Assembly (NCBI GenBank): GCA_015039465.1
Contig: MU130622.1
Location: 300,506 to 364,505, forward strand
Origin: Phlegmacium glaucopus
Taxonomy: Eukaryota > Basidiomycota > Agaricomycetes > Agaricales > Cortinariaceae
DNA length: 64,000 bases
Direction of reading: 5' to 3'
Shown: one piece after another, positions 44,169-55,392 of the stretch
Numbering within the stretch: position 1 is the stretch's first letter
Layout: every line of letters starts with the position of its first letter
Translations under genes and position numbers: made by a program
Notes under the pieces: model-generated
Told to the model about the DNA's origin: nothing
Seen by the model: the letters and a program-made list of their open reading frames with translations, nothing else
Database searches by the model: none

Positions 44169-44911
44169 TCAGTAAACAATTTCTCGTTTCCGTCTGTAGC
44201 GTCCGAAGACGCCACAAGCCGAAGCGCAGAAAGCTAGGAGAAGAGCAACTAGTGCGCCTAGTGTGAGCCAGTTGGCGTTACCATACTGAGCCTTTTCGCC
44301 CTCGTTGCGATATCGTTGCCGCCCAATACCAAATAGGATCATATCAATAACCCATGCAACAAAAGTGATGAGCAATGCGAGACCCGCTAGGAGGGTCATA
44401 ATGACCGTTCCGATCCGGAAGTTAGCCGTCCCACAAATACCGAAAAAGAAAGCAAATCCGGCGAGACCAGCGGCTGTTTGAATAGTGAGAAATGGGTGAT
44501 GAGAGTATGAATCTGAGAAGATGCGCAGTTACCGATGGGATGTAGGATGAGAGTCTTGGTGAGGTTGTGGAGAATAGTCGAATTCATATGGGGATTTCTG
44601 TTGATTCATGAAATGAGACAGGCTTTCGAGATGAGGGAAAGGCTGATATGAGAAAGGGACTGACGTGAAATGGTACCCTACACTGGGTGAACTGCCTGTC
44701 GATCCAAATATACCATATTTCAACTGGTTGGGCCCACTTTCACCGATGTTGAGAAAAGAGACTTTCGACCATGATGGTACCGACACGGACACCTATGTAA
44801 TTAGTTTCAGTTGGAGTTGGTAGGTGGAGTCAAGTGGAGAATATCTACAAAGACTAAGAGGACCATTGCTGCAAAGCAGAGCAGCATACCTGGGACAGCG
44901 GATATTGCCAT
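44169..44911 (-). CDS. SUR7/PalI-family membrane protein
   Basis: Four exons, leftward: 44849-44911, 44665-44792, 44533-44597, 44169-44473, summing to 561 nt (186 residues plus stop). Layout is typical of the family: first transmembrane helix MAISAVPGMLLCFAAMVLLV, an extracellular loop SVSVPSWSKVSFLNIGESGP with YGIFGSTGSSPSVGYHF, then LTKTLILHPI, helices AGLAGFAFFFGICG and MTLLAGLALLITFVAWVIDM, and a last helix WLTLGALVALLLAFCASACG before a short basic tail FGRYRRKREIVY. SUR7/PalI (Rim9) proteins act at the plasma membrane in eisosomes or in ambient-pH sensing. The short tail lacks the long cytosolic region of PalI proper, so the exact role is open. Confidence 0.85.
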
Positions 44912-45814
44912 GATTTCGCAGGGGACGTTGTGGGTGAGACGGATAGGGATAGGAGAGAGGGGAAAAGGAGTTGACGCCTTATAAACGACTCGAGAAACCA
45001 GACACTTGTTCAAAAATCTTATCGTGGGAAAATGACGTACGGCGCTGACTCAGCTGCGCGCAACGTTCAACTCCAACGGCCTCAAAGGGTGACTCTGCGC
45101 AAAAAGGTCACCGAAATTTCACTTTCCGTCCCACTGTAAGCCCAGCGTACAATTCCTTATGCACATTTTCGTTCGGGTTTGTATTCGCCACCTTCAGCTT
45201 CAGCTTGAGTAGCAGTAAAACGCGTATGACGACGGAACAGGCAACATTGTGGAGTATACCCAGAGTAGGACCCATGTATGTCTGATCACACGACTCCAGA
45301 CGACTCCCCAATCTATAAATAGGCCACAGCCACTCTGAATCAAAATCATCTAACATTCTTGTTCGATCTCCAAAATACCTTTCTAACTACACAAAAGGAT
45401 CCCTTGTTCGTGTAATTTACTACCAACCCAACAGCCGCGTCCAAGCCTTTGTGGATGTTATTCAATGGGAAATGGCTGCAGAGGCAATGGACGTATATAG
45501 TTCTATATGATATAATGCGTGAGAAGGTTGCTGTGAATGAAGTGCTCTTTTTATTGAGCTATTGACACAATAAGAGGATAAGTGTAACTAAAGGTTACTT
45601 ATGTCGTGGAGTAGATTTTAAGATCTGATTATATATAAGAATATATCGAGTAAGTTTTCCAGGTCCCTACATTTTACATATTCTACTCTCAACCACAAGT
45701 AAATCAGTGGTGTTACCCCCCATTCAATTGCAGCTGGCCTTAAAGCTGATGACCAGCGAAGTTTACCCAGCTCTTGAGCATGAGCATCACTTGCATACTA
45801 ACTAATACCAAGTA
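44912..45814. other. Intergenic, no gene seen
   Basis: Upstream region of the SUR7/PalI gene and downstream region of the dioxygenase gene. Short ORFs have no coding signature. Confidence 0.5.
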
Positions 45815-47162
45815 TCAAGGCAGCAGTATCTTCGAAAACGGCATATCCTTGGTCGGTTGAAGCCAGTTCTTGTCATCGTACTCGGCATGAGGAGGCGAGT
45901 CAATCATATGAAACGTATATGCAAATCGGGTTCGTGGGCTCGTGTTCCGTTTCGATTTATGTAACACAGCTCCATGGATGAGAACAAGATCACCTATGGT
46001 CATAGAAAAAATTGTCGATATACAACACAGAGTATGAAGGAAGGGAAGGGACAGACCTGGATTACAGGTGACAATGACATAATCGCCGTTTGAAGACATT
46101 GTGCTCTCCTTCGGAGTATGAGGAAGTGGTTCAAATCCTGTTCCTTTACCATCTGGAAGACGCACAAAACGTTTGGTGAGAGGGGAAACGAGATGCGATC
46201 CAGGCTGGAAATACAAGGCCCCATTTGTCTCCGTACACTCCTCCAAGGCTATCCAAAACCCCAGAGCAGTTGGAGGTTCGGTATACTAGCTCACAAGGAA
46301 AGCGTAATTTATGAGCAAGCGGCTAGATTAGAGCGAAGGAAAAAAAAGATCATTCACCAAGAAAGTGCTGAAAGGCAATCCAAACGAAGGGGTTTCCAGT
46401 AAGTCCCAGTTGCATTACTCATCGCGCATTTTGAAATACATACGAGTCATTATGTTCGGGGACTGGTGGATGGTGTTGGAATTGTTTAGCGAAATTTTTA
46501 TCTGAAAATAGACGCACCTTCTCCACCTATGTGTGGCTGTTTTATGATGACCATTGATTGCAACGCTGAGAACAGTCACATTCCATCATATCCTTAAGCA
46601 AACAAAACCGAAACTCTCGCACCGACTGGATCTTTATGGAACTTGAGATCCTTGACAATATCTTTCAAGCATGGATTCTCCAAAGTGACTTTGCGAAACG
46701 CAGGATCTAATAAATGAAGCGCTGCAGTGCAAAAGAAGGGTTTTGAGACCACAACGTGAAAGGAGATCTATGGTTTGATACTGACCATGCCCTATTTTAT
46801 TCACAGCTTTCTGCTTTTCTACTACCAGCTTTCCTTCAGAGTTTACTGCATCTTCTTCCAAGAAATAACGACTGTTTTAGGGCATGATTTGAGCATCCAA
46901 ACCCACCAAAGAAATTAGAACGGCTGCTGGTCGTACATCTTGTCTCCAGACGTCAGAAAATAGTCATCTCCCACATGGTTGTCATCTCCCGTTGTGAATT
47001 TTGTCTATGATCAAAGTTAAAATCAACCGTGAAGCGGGTGCCAGTGAAGAGGTAGTCACAAGTGGATGGTCGTCAACGTTGAATTCGTCAAGTAGCTCCT
47101 TGGCCCGCGTTATAAGAGAGCTAGTCTCATCTGGCGATAGGAACTGGGGGATAACAAGGTAT
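45815..47162 (-). CDS. Phytanoyl-CoA dioxygenase domain protein (PHYHD1-like), many tiny exons
   Basis: Fe(II)/2-oxoglutarate-dependent oxygenase. Leftward exons read by eye: 47060-47162 (YLVIPQFLSPDETSSLITRA), 46937-47004 (TKFTTGDDNHVGDDYFLTSG), 46786-46871 (IRYFLEEDAVNSEGKLV), 46623-46706 (DPAFRKVTLENPCLKD), 46518-46565 (ALQSMVIIKQPHIGGE), 46444-46462 (VPEHNDS), a 10-nt microexon 46358-46367, 46057-46285 (YTEPPTALGFWIALEECTET) and 45815-45993 (GDLVLIHGAVLHKSKRNTSP). All joins keep frame. The iron ligands fit H-x-D (HND) and the distal His in LVLIHGAVLHKS; the RTRFAYTFH segment supplies the 2-oxoglutarate Arg. The ending NWLQPTKDMPF matches PHYHD1. The substrate is unknown. The first exon with the start codon, upstream of 47162, was not resolved. 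Confidence 0.85.
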
Positions 47163-47517
47163 CTATATCGTCACATTGTAGTTAATAGATGTCTAAATCA
47201 TGGCTGCAGGGAGATCATAATAGGCACCCATTCTGATAGAACTTGAGCCGGAATGTTAGAGCAGAACGACGTAAGGAGCATGCTCAGATAAGACTGACCC
47301 TATCGATTTGAGAAGTCGCCAAGTATCTGGGTTGTTGCATGTCCAACGAAGTTGCACGCGCAGTTGGAAACAACACTGCAAGGAACTTTGTGAAACTTAC
47401 GAAATCTCTAGTCCAAATATATACGGATCAAGTTATCAGATTAATTCAGATTGAAGCTAGGTAAGATATGATAAAAGACCATTCTCCTCCTAATTTATTT
47501 GAGGTTGTAGGAAAAAT

Positions 47518-50204
47518 TAGGCTTCATCCATCTCTTGGTCGTTGGAATCCAAATTCTCCCCAATTGCTAGGAGCTCCATCAAATGTTCAATCTTAGTTTT
47601 ATGTATCCGATGGTGCTCCTGCCAACCCTTCCATGGGTGATGTGGATGCTGCGGAACGGTTCAGCACACAAGCGGACATTGACCCTTACGAAAAAAATGC
47701 ATACCACTCGTCCAAAGGCTTGGAATATCTTATCCGAAGTACCCTCAGGCTTATTAAAGAAGTATTTGGCGAGCAGCACATCATCTTCCTTGCTGTATCG
47801 CATTTTCTTGTCAGGCGGGACCGGCAGAGGTTCATCCCCTTCAGTCCTGTTGAGTTCATGTTTATGGCGACGCCAGAATTTCATCCAAGACGCTCGTGAG
47901 TGGTGGGGCGCCTTTATACAAGGAGTTAGCACGTTTGGGAGGAATAGCAAAAGTCGACAACGAACTTTGAGAGCAACATCCTTCCAAAACGCTACCATGT
48001 CTAAAGCGCCTTGCGATCTATAATCGAAATGCATCAGCCAAACTATAAGGAGACCTACAGGATACGATACTAACTTTCTGTACTCCATCAACCTGATCAG
48101 GAATGTCACATCTTCTTGCGTGAATGCAACTCCCTTGCCCGTCGTACTTCTGAAAAGAGCTCTCGGCGGAGTAGGTGACCTATCTCTCTGCATAGCAGGT
48201 GGGGCAGTGAGGTTACGCGCAGAGTTTGCGACGTTCAAAACCCTTGATGAAGAGCCACCCGCCGCCACGCCAGCCTGAATTCCGGGTATCATTTCAGCAT
48301 CCTCCTCCATTTCCAGGTGGAGATCGTCTCCCATATGAGGCGACTCTGAACGGTCATGGGCCATTGTGTACCCTCCTAACCGAATTTGATGCTTGTTACA
48401 GTATCGACGCCAGGAATAAAATCTGCATCGCGAGAGCAAATAAATAATTTGCATCATAGATTAATGAATAGAACGTACGTGTGGTGGGGTGCCTAAAAAG
48501 TACTCGCATTTAGTTCCTGTATAACAGGTGTAAAAATAAAAATATCGTACCTTGACAGCAATCCTCTCGCAAATTTCACGTAGGCTACATACAGGAAGCA
48601 CAACCAGAAGGTTCGATGGAGCACAAGAATGGCTAGGAGGAAACGTACCTAAGAACTAAACATTGGTCTTGACAGTAATCAATGTACTTCTTGAGATATA
48701 AGACATCATCTGAGGTAAACAGGTTTCCACCATAGGTACTTTTGATAACTCTTGTTGGAGGTGTTGGCGAACGTGCTGGTGGGTTCCGGTTGACAACTAG
48801 TGATGAAGCTGGAGTCGCGGGTGGTGCCTACATCGAAATTTAAGCCATGTTAGAAGGAAACGAACTTGGGACTGACCTGTGTCCGAGTGCGTTTACGCCC
48901 GCGAGGCTTCTCAGATGGCTCGGTGGAGGCAGGAGGTGCCGATGAAGGAGGCAGAGTGCCTGGAGCCAAGTGAAGATTCTGCCCCACGACTGAGTTGGAA
49001 CTAGATGAGTGCTCCGTGGGGTCTTCCATATAAGGTTGTCCATAACTATGATCATACTGAAACGACGTAGGATTCGAGAACTTTCTTTGAAGAAAGATTA
49101 TTTGCTTACTGAAGGTTCATAATATGGACCAGGGCCTGGTACCCAACCACTTTGATCATCTCTGTAACGATAGTCATATGGTGCATTTTGGGGGGCAATG
49201 TCATCAGAAGCATTGTATCCCTCCCAAGCATCATCACGGTATTGATGTGATGAGTGCGCGTGTGAAGGCCCTGAGCGAGGCATCATATGTGGGTGAGTAG
49301 TTGAAGACGATGAAGGGGGATGGATATGGGTCTGTGCTGGTGCTACTGTGACCTGCCAGGCAGGCGGCTGGCGAGGAGGCGCTTGCATAGGAGGAACGTA
49401 TACCTGGAACGCGTACGGCTGCAGGGGTTCAACCTGTGGTATCGTAGCTTGTAAAGCTTGAGGATGAATAGCTTGGATTGGCCTGGTTGTAGGCTCCTCA
49501 GGACGCCTCGATGGGCCGCTTGACTGATAGAGACTGTAATGGATGCGTTTAAACAAACAATAAGATAATAGCCAAGGATGATGGTTCACCTTTCATTGCC
49601 TGTGACTTTACATCCAGCCCAGTTGAAATGAAAGGTCTGCAACTGGTTTGCCTTGATACATTCGTGAACCCAGATAGCATTGAGAACAACTTTTGTCTTT
49701 TTGCTTGCGTACAGTCTGTAAAGATTTTTTCCTGATGGTTTATGGGGGTCAACTGAGGATCGAGATAGTCAATGTCAAGTAATATCAAGATGACATGGTG
49801 GGACCGACCAAGAATATATGAAACGCCACTGTATCCTGCCGAAACGATGCCCCCGTGTTTCTGAAGATCAAATCAGGATACATGTACACGCAACATTGTG
49901 AAGACAAAATAATAGTGCACGTCCGGGAAATATGCATTTCTTCGGAACGGTAGTCTCAATAGGAATATACTGAAAAGCTTTCAGGAGAATAATCGACGCG
50001 TAGATAACTCACGACAATGAGCTGAGAAATGATGTCCTTATCCTCTACGTCTTTTTCGATGTAAATAGCAAGGGCGGTGCCAAGCATTGGGTCAATAAAA
50101 AGATCTTTATTTGCAATGAAATCATCGTCTTGTGCATGCTGTCCGGGTGGCGGAGCTTGTGAACCATGGGCGCTACGTCTAGTTGAAGAACGGGCTGGTG
50201 CCAT
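47518..50204 (-). CDS. rap1: Rap1-like telomere protein: BRCT plus Myb/SANT repeats
   Basis: Leftward, multi-exon. Start at 50204 (MAPARSSTRRSAHGSQAPPP). N-terminal BRCT-like domain: LGTALAIYIEKDVEDKDIIS, KHGGIVSAGYSGVSYIL, KTKVVLNAIWVHECIKANQL (exons about 49560-50160). A Pro/Gln/His-rich linker follows (49098-49540). Then three Myb-like modules: LFTSDDVLYLKKYIDYC ... APHHTFYSWRRYCNKHQ; VAFTQEDVTFLIRLMEYRK ... APHHSRASWMKFWRRHKHEL; MRYSKEDDVLLAKYFFNKPE ... PWKGWQEHHRIHKTKIE. The end DSNDQEMDEA has its stop at 47518-47520. The BRCT-linker-Myb order and the 'PHHT..SWR' signature are those of Rap1, which binds or is recruited to telomeres. Three modules is more than the usual one or two. No clear C-terminal RCT domain was seen, so the tail may be truncated or divergent. 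Confidence 0.75.
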
Positions 50205-50921
50205 GGGTCTTGGCCTCGAGGAAGATTATCTGACTTTGAGGTGGTTGGAGTCCTGCTTCCTCAACGTGGCTACTTTTCCAGCGGAGTTTAAACAATGACA
50301 CAGTTCATCGGCGCCTTACGGAAGCTTGTTCCTCAAACTACCGTGTGCCCCAGACTAGTCGACGCCCATTCACGATTGGCATTGAAATGTCACAGGCGTA
50401 TGCCTCTATACCCCTGGCAGTAATACCGTTCTTCAGTTTAATGTGACCCAAATTCAAGGTTGAGGTGAAAAATCTTCTATGGGCGCCATATCTCCAAATC
50501 CACCACAAGTTACCCAGATGCGGGGTCATCTCGGTTGATCGGCATCGTCACTGTGCATGGCTTCCCGGCATATCCTTTGCATGCGTCCATTGGACACTCT
50601 ACGCCACTAATTCATAAAATATGTTTATCCCATATTGCTATGTTTCACATTGCTACTCAATTCAACTGCAACGACAGACTCCCATCAGGGTTCTGGTGCC
50701 AGAATTTATGCTGAGGCATTTTGGCTTCTCTTTCGCAGACGCTGAAACTATTTTCCGAAATTTTCAAAGTCGTGAGTTCGCGGCGGAATAGGTTCAATCA
50801 TCCGTGAGAGTAATGAGGACATGGACAGCTGTCGCGATTGGTCGAGATTGTGTTGTCGCTTAAACTTGAGAGCCTTGAGAAGCAGTCCCCAAAGTAAGCA
50901 ACTTTTTTGATCGATATTCAG
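50205..50921. other. Intergenic, no supported gene
   Basis: Promoter region of the Rap1-like gene, then DNA with short open pieces (for example SGARIYAEAFWLLFRRR near 50692) that may belong to the exon at 50922 but cannot be joined confidently. Confidence 0.4.
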
Positions 50922-51150
50922 GGTGGCAGTCTAACATTGCGCAATTTCTAACCAGAGGAGATAATCCCCCTGTCATTATCTTTGATATTCAGTGTTTCGA
51001 ACCTGACAAAGGTACATGTGGAAATACCATATTGAAGAACCCTCAATTTGCAAGAGGAGTTCCTGAACTTTTCTCAAGGAAGTACGAATTCTGGGCCCAA
51101 CCTAGACACGGCTACAACGAACTCTTACCACTTTCGCTGCGGGTTCCACG
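50922..51150 (+). pseudogene. Isolated exon-like stretch, unknown family
   Basis: Bounded by an acceptor (GATATTCAG, 50913-50921) and a donor (GTGCGT, 51151). One open frame: WQSNIAQFLTRGDNPPVIIF, QCFEPDKGTCGNTILKNPQF, ARGVPELFSRKYEFWAQPRH, NELLPLSLRVP. It looks like real protein but no partner exons with intact frame were found. Probably a gene remnant; family unknown. Confidence 0.35.
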
Positions 51151-54100
51151 GTGCGTGCCTATCGCTTTCATTATTTGGGGCGATTATGTATATGTGAACT
51201 ACCCAGCATTGTAGGACCACCTAGTGTACTGTACACAGCACCTGCTTGACCACCCGGATGCTTTCGATGGTGGATCCCAGATCTTCAATTTTCAATTTCC
51301 CTGAGGTGTCCCTGCGTTTTTCCTTTTGAATGCTGCTGCAACAAGTTCGTTTATTCCCACAGCTGTCATGTCCCCTATAAGCAAATATTCGCTGATGATA
51401 AATCGATCAACTTCCTTCACCTTCATATGTATGGAATCTGGAGTCGCAAAGGACGCCTGAAAACTCTAGACCTCAAATTTCCCGATTTTTGTCTGGACTG
51501 GAAACCTGCCTCGGAGGCTCGGAGACGACATAAAAAACCCAATTTTCGACGAGAAACCAATCGAACTCTCTGAAAACTAGGAGACCTCAAAAAGTTTCCC
51601 ATCCATCCCGGGTTTTGTCAGACTTCGGATTAAACCCATCGACCCTCGGACCTCCGTTTTGGGTGGGCTTTTTAGTCTTTGTTTCGAATCATGTCCGGAC
51701 TCGGAACCTACCCTTTTGGTAAATTTCAGGGGTCCTGCAGCAAACCTTAGCAAACGCGCCCTTGACAAGCCTTGACACTGGCATAGCGCCGCAAAGCTAC
51801 GTTTTAGTAAACAGAACAATGGTATTTGACGGAGATATTGGCCATGGACCATATTTCTTGCCCAAGACACTCTTTGTTTCAAGGGTTATCAATGACATAT
51901 ATATAGCCATTCCGGGGTTTGGGCAACCCGCAACTCTGCGGGTAAGGGGGGGCAAAAAATAAGCGCTTGATGGCTTGATTTAATATCCCAGGATTTTCCA
52001 ACCGATCTGCTTTTCTTTTTGACCAAGACGCATTCTGGATTACTCCCGGAATCGGCTTCAGGCCTCTTCGGGCTTGCTTCCTCCGGCTGGCGCGCTTCCC
52101 TCCATCTGTCACTGTGAAAGATCAGTGGGAGAGCGCCAAAATTCGGAAAGAGGGTCTCAGGCTTTATGGTATAGTGCCCCGAGTAATCTGTCTTTTTCAA
52201 TTAAATACGGGTATGGCAAGCATGGAACATCTATCAACTTATATGAATCCTCTGGTTCTTTACTTCGGGGCATATTTGTCTCGCTGATATAAGGTGGTTC
52301 AGCTGGGTTCATCTACTGCTTAAACGAGCGCGTGGTTTCTGGTTGTCGTGATTGTGGAATTATGACACTTCTCATCAACGACTTGATCATGATCGTGACA
52401 ATGCTCTGGCAGTTGGCATCCATTTTACAGCCAGATCAACTTTCACATCAAGATCCCTACTGTGTTTGATACTAAATGATATGCACAGCTGGATCAAGAA
52501 CGTAGTGCCTACTAGTCGCATCGAAACCCAAGGACTCTTCTTTGCACCTGTCATAGAACTAAGGAGCCGGGTGATCTTGTACTCGACACCGCAAAAACAC
52601 GCCAACCTACCATCATTTTTCTGAGTCCGTTAATACAGGTGTGAATGTCAAGAGTATCTCCACAGTGCTAGGCGCAGCACCGGTGATGTTCTTTGCGGTT
52701 TCCTGGCTGTTCTACAGTTTCAAAAACGTACCAAGACGTACCAGCTGCGATACCGGTTGATCCGGCTTGGCGCTACCGTCACTTGGTTGCAAAACCTTCT
52801 ACCCGTACGCATGATGTTTGAGAAGACTTCTCCCTTTTCGTTACTTCCTTGGACACGCCTATTTAATAGTATTTATCCTTAGGCATAAAATAACCGGCAT
52901 ACCCGTTGAATCGGAACCGAATGGTGCAGTCCGCCGCATTATACAATCCGAGTCTGCATCTATTATTTTATCGATTCTGTGGAAAGGAAGGCGTTTACCA
53001 AGTACTGGCAGTTCAAGCTGCCAATCGATTCTGAGCAACCTCTATCCAAGAAGCCTCAAAGGTCAAGTGGACTTGGCTTGTTTTTAATGTCGAAAAGATT
53101 ATTATTAGCATGCCGCAGTACGATTCTAGGTTGAGGTAATGACAACTGCTTGGCCTTCCATGAATCAAGGCTTCGCGGGGGTTGTGGTAAATATTCACCA
53201 CATAAGTCAAACATGTGTTAAGGTACTCTATTTTTTGGTCTGTCGTACCAAATACTCTCATGAAATGTCAGTACTGAAGCCTGAAATCGGGCCGCCGCGG
53301 TGATTCTCAGTAAAAATAAAAGCGCATTGTCGTGTGAATGCACTTTCTACATAGACATTTCACCCTGTGCAGTGTTATTATGTATATTTTGGTATACAGA
53401 TTATATTATTTATTATTTAGCCCAATGCCTACCAGAGGAGGCTTCCGATTTCCGATGTTCAAGCCTCTTCGACATTGGATTCCGAGTCCGGGATCGGAAG
53501 GGAGTCCGGATCAACCCCTTCAAACCCCCGACCCGATCTCATCCCTGAAGCACGAATATATAGAGTCCAAATAAATTCGAATGACGTCGCTGTGGTATGT
53601 AGAGGTTGATCGATGAGGTTTGAGCGTCATCAAGGTCTCGCGAAGTAGAATTTAACCCAGATTTCATCATTTCAAAGCTCGGACATATTCCGATGATCGG
53701 TGCGTCTACGGTACGGACTCCATTTTCCAAGGGCTATACGCCACACTCTGAGGGTTGAGCAACAAATGTCAGAGTGACTCTATTCGTAACTGTCATAAAG
53801 CCCGCTTTATTCTTGGGCTTGCGGTTGTATTTTATGAGACAGAATTAGCATAGAAGACTATGATAAGATAGTTAAAAGTAGACAACAAGTAGACAAACAA
53901 AACCGATACGCACTTAAACGAGCACTGAAATAGCTACATCATTGTACAGCCTAGGAGAAGCAGTGGCGTACATAACTCCGCTGGAATTATCACAGAATGA
54001 TACTCCAGAATGTGATCGATTGTGATGGCTACAAGCATATCACCGTTCGAATGATGCTTTTAAGATAAGGAACTTGAATGATATGAGATGATGTCGCATC

Positions 54101-55392
54101 ATAAGTACGGGAGATGCGTCGACAATCTGTCTCAGGACAGACCAGAACTCGTCCAAATGCCCAAAATAAACGTAACATGCTTCAAAGGTCGACTCGTATC
54201 AAGTGCCAAGTGCCAAGTGCCAAGTTCCTACAACGTTGACTACTCATCAAGAAACTACGCAGGTGGCATGCTGCAAATTCTGTGAATCCAAATTAAAGGA
54301 CTATCAGACTCAGGTTAAACGAAACAGAATTCTGAACGGATCGATCCCGCTTAAAATTTGAGGACTCTTTAGGCCTAGTCTAAGGGATTAACGTATGTAG
54401 GATGTCTACGGCAGATTCGACATATGGTAGCCTCTCCAGGACGAGGAATTGGAGGGAACAATACCCGGGTTATCGATGAGGTTCTGGAGGCGAAGATAAA
54501 GCAGCCTCAGATATTCACGACCATCATTATCACTCAGGAAGAAACCGTGCAAAAAAAAACAGAATCCAATATCGATATCCCGGCGTTACTGTAATCAAAA
54601 GGGGAAAAAGGACGGACCGGAATCATGAGGATGGCTTCCTAAAACGTGAGATGCTCCACGCGGATAAAACCAGAGAACCACACGGAACCACCGGGAGAGA
54701 TACCCAATCATATTGAGATGTTTCGATTAGAGGTATCGTGTTATTAATAACTCTCCCGAACCAGAAGGGAATATTCGACGAGGAGTCGAGAGAAGTTGTT
54801 GTAAATTATTACTGTTGGGATATATATTCAAATCCATGTCCATTTCTGCATTTCTGGATGGATAAGGTTTGAAAGCACGTGTAACAAGGTACCCAAACGC
54901 CTATAAATATTTTTTGTTGATATGTTTTAAAATGATGCGACGGCTGATGGGATCTGAAGGGATCTGAGGAATCCAAGAGGAGTAACGGCTAGTAACGGGC
55001 TTACGACACTGCTTTTGGTGAAGCGCCGCGATATAAAGAATAATGGGATGCGTACAATGAAATATCATGAAGATAAGCGGGAAAGGTATGACAAGATGAG
55101 AACAAGACAAGGACATACGTGCGGTCCTGAGTCATGCATGCGCCCGCGTCCAGAACATGTCGCGTATCAAAGATTGGGGCAATTTCAAAATACATGGGGC
55201 TTGTGCTTGTGGTACTATGGCAGTATCTGTGGTGTCCTGTGAGGCTAGTTCTAGTATTGATTGATGAACAATAGAAACTTAGAAAGGATGTTCAGGGGTG
55301 GCTGTGGTCGGAGATTGAAAATTGTAAGGGGAGGTTGATTTGGTTAACCTGATCCCACCACACCCATTCCTATCCTCTTTCCCGCTGGCACC
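51151..55392. other. About 4.2 kb without a supported gene
   Basis: Only short frames without recognisable domains or consistent splice sites. There are some CGGACTCGG/GGATTCCGAGTCCGG-type short repeats near 51660-51710 and 53475-53515 that may be transposon remnants, and an adjacent triple copy AAGTGCC at 54200-54223. The last 100 bp form the promoter region of cdc24. Confidence 0.45.
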
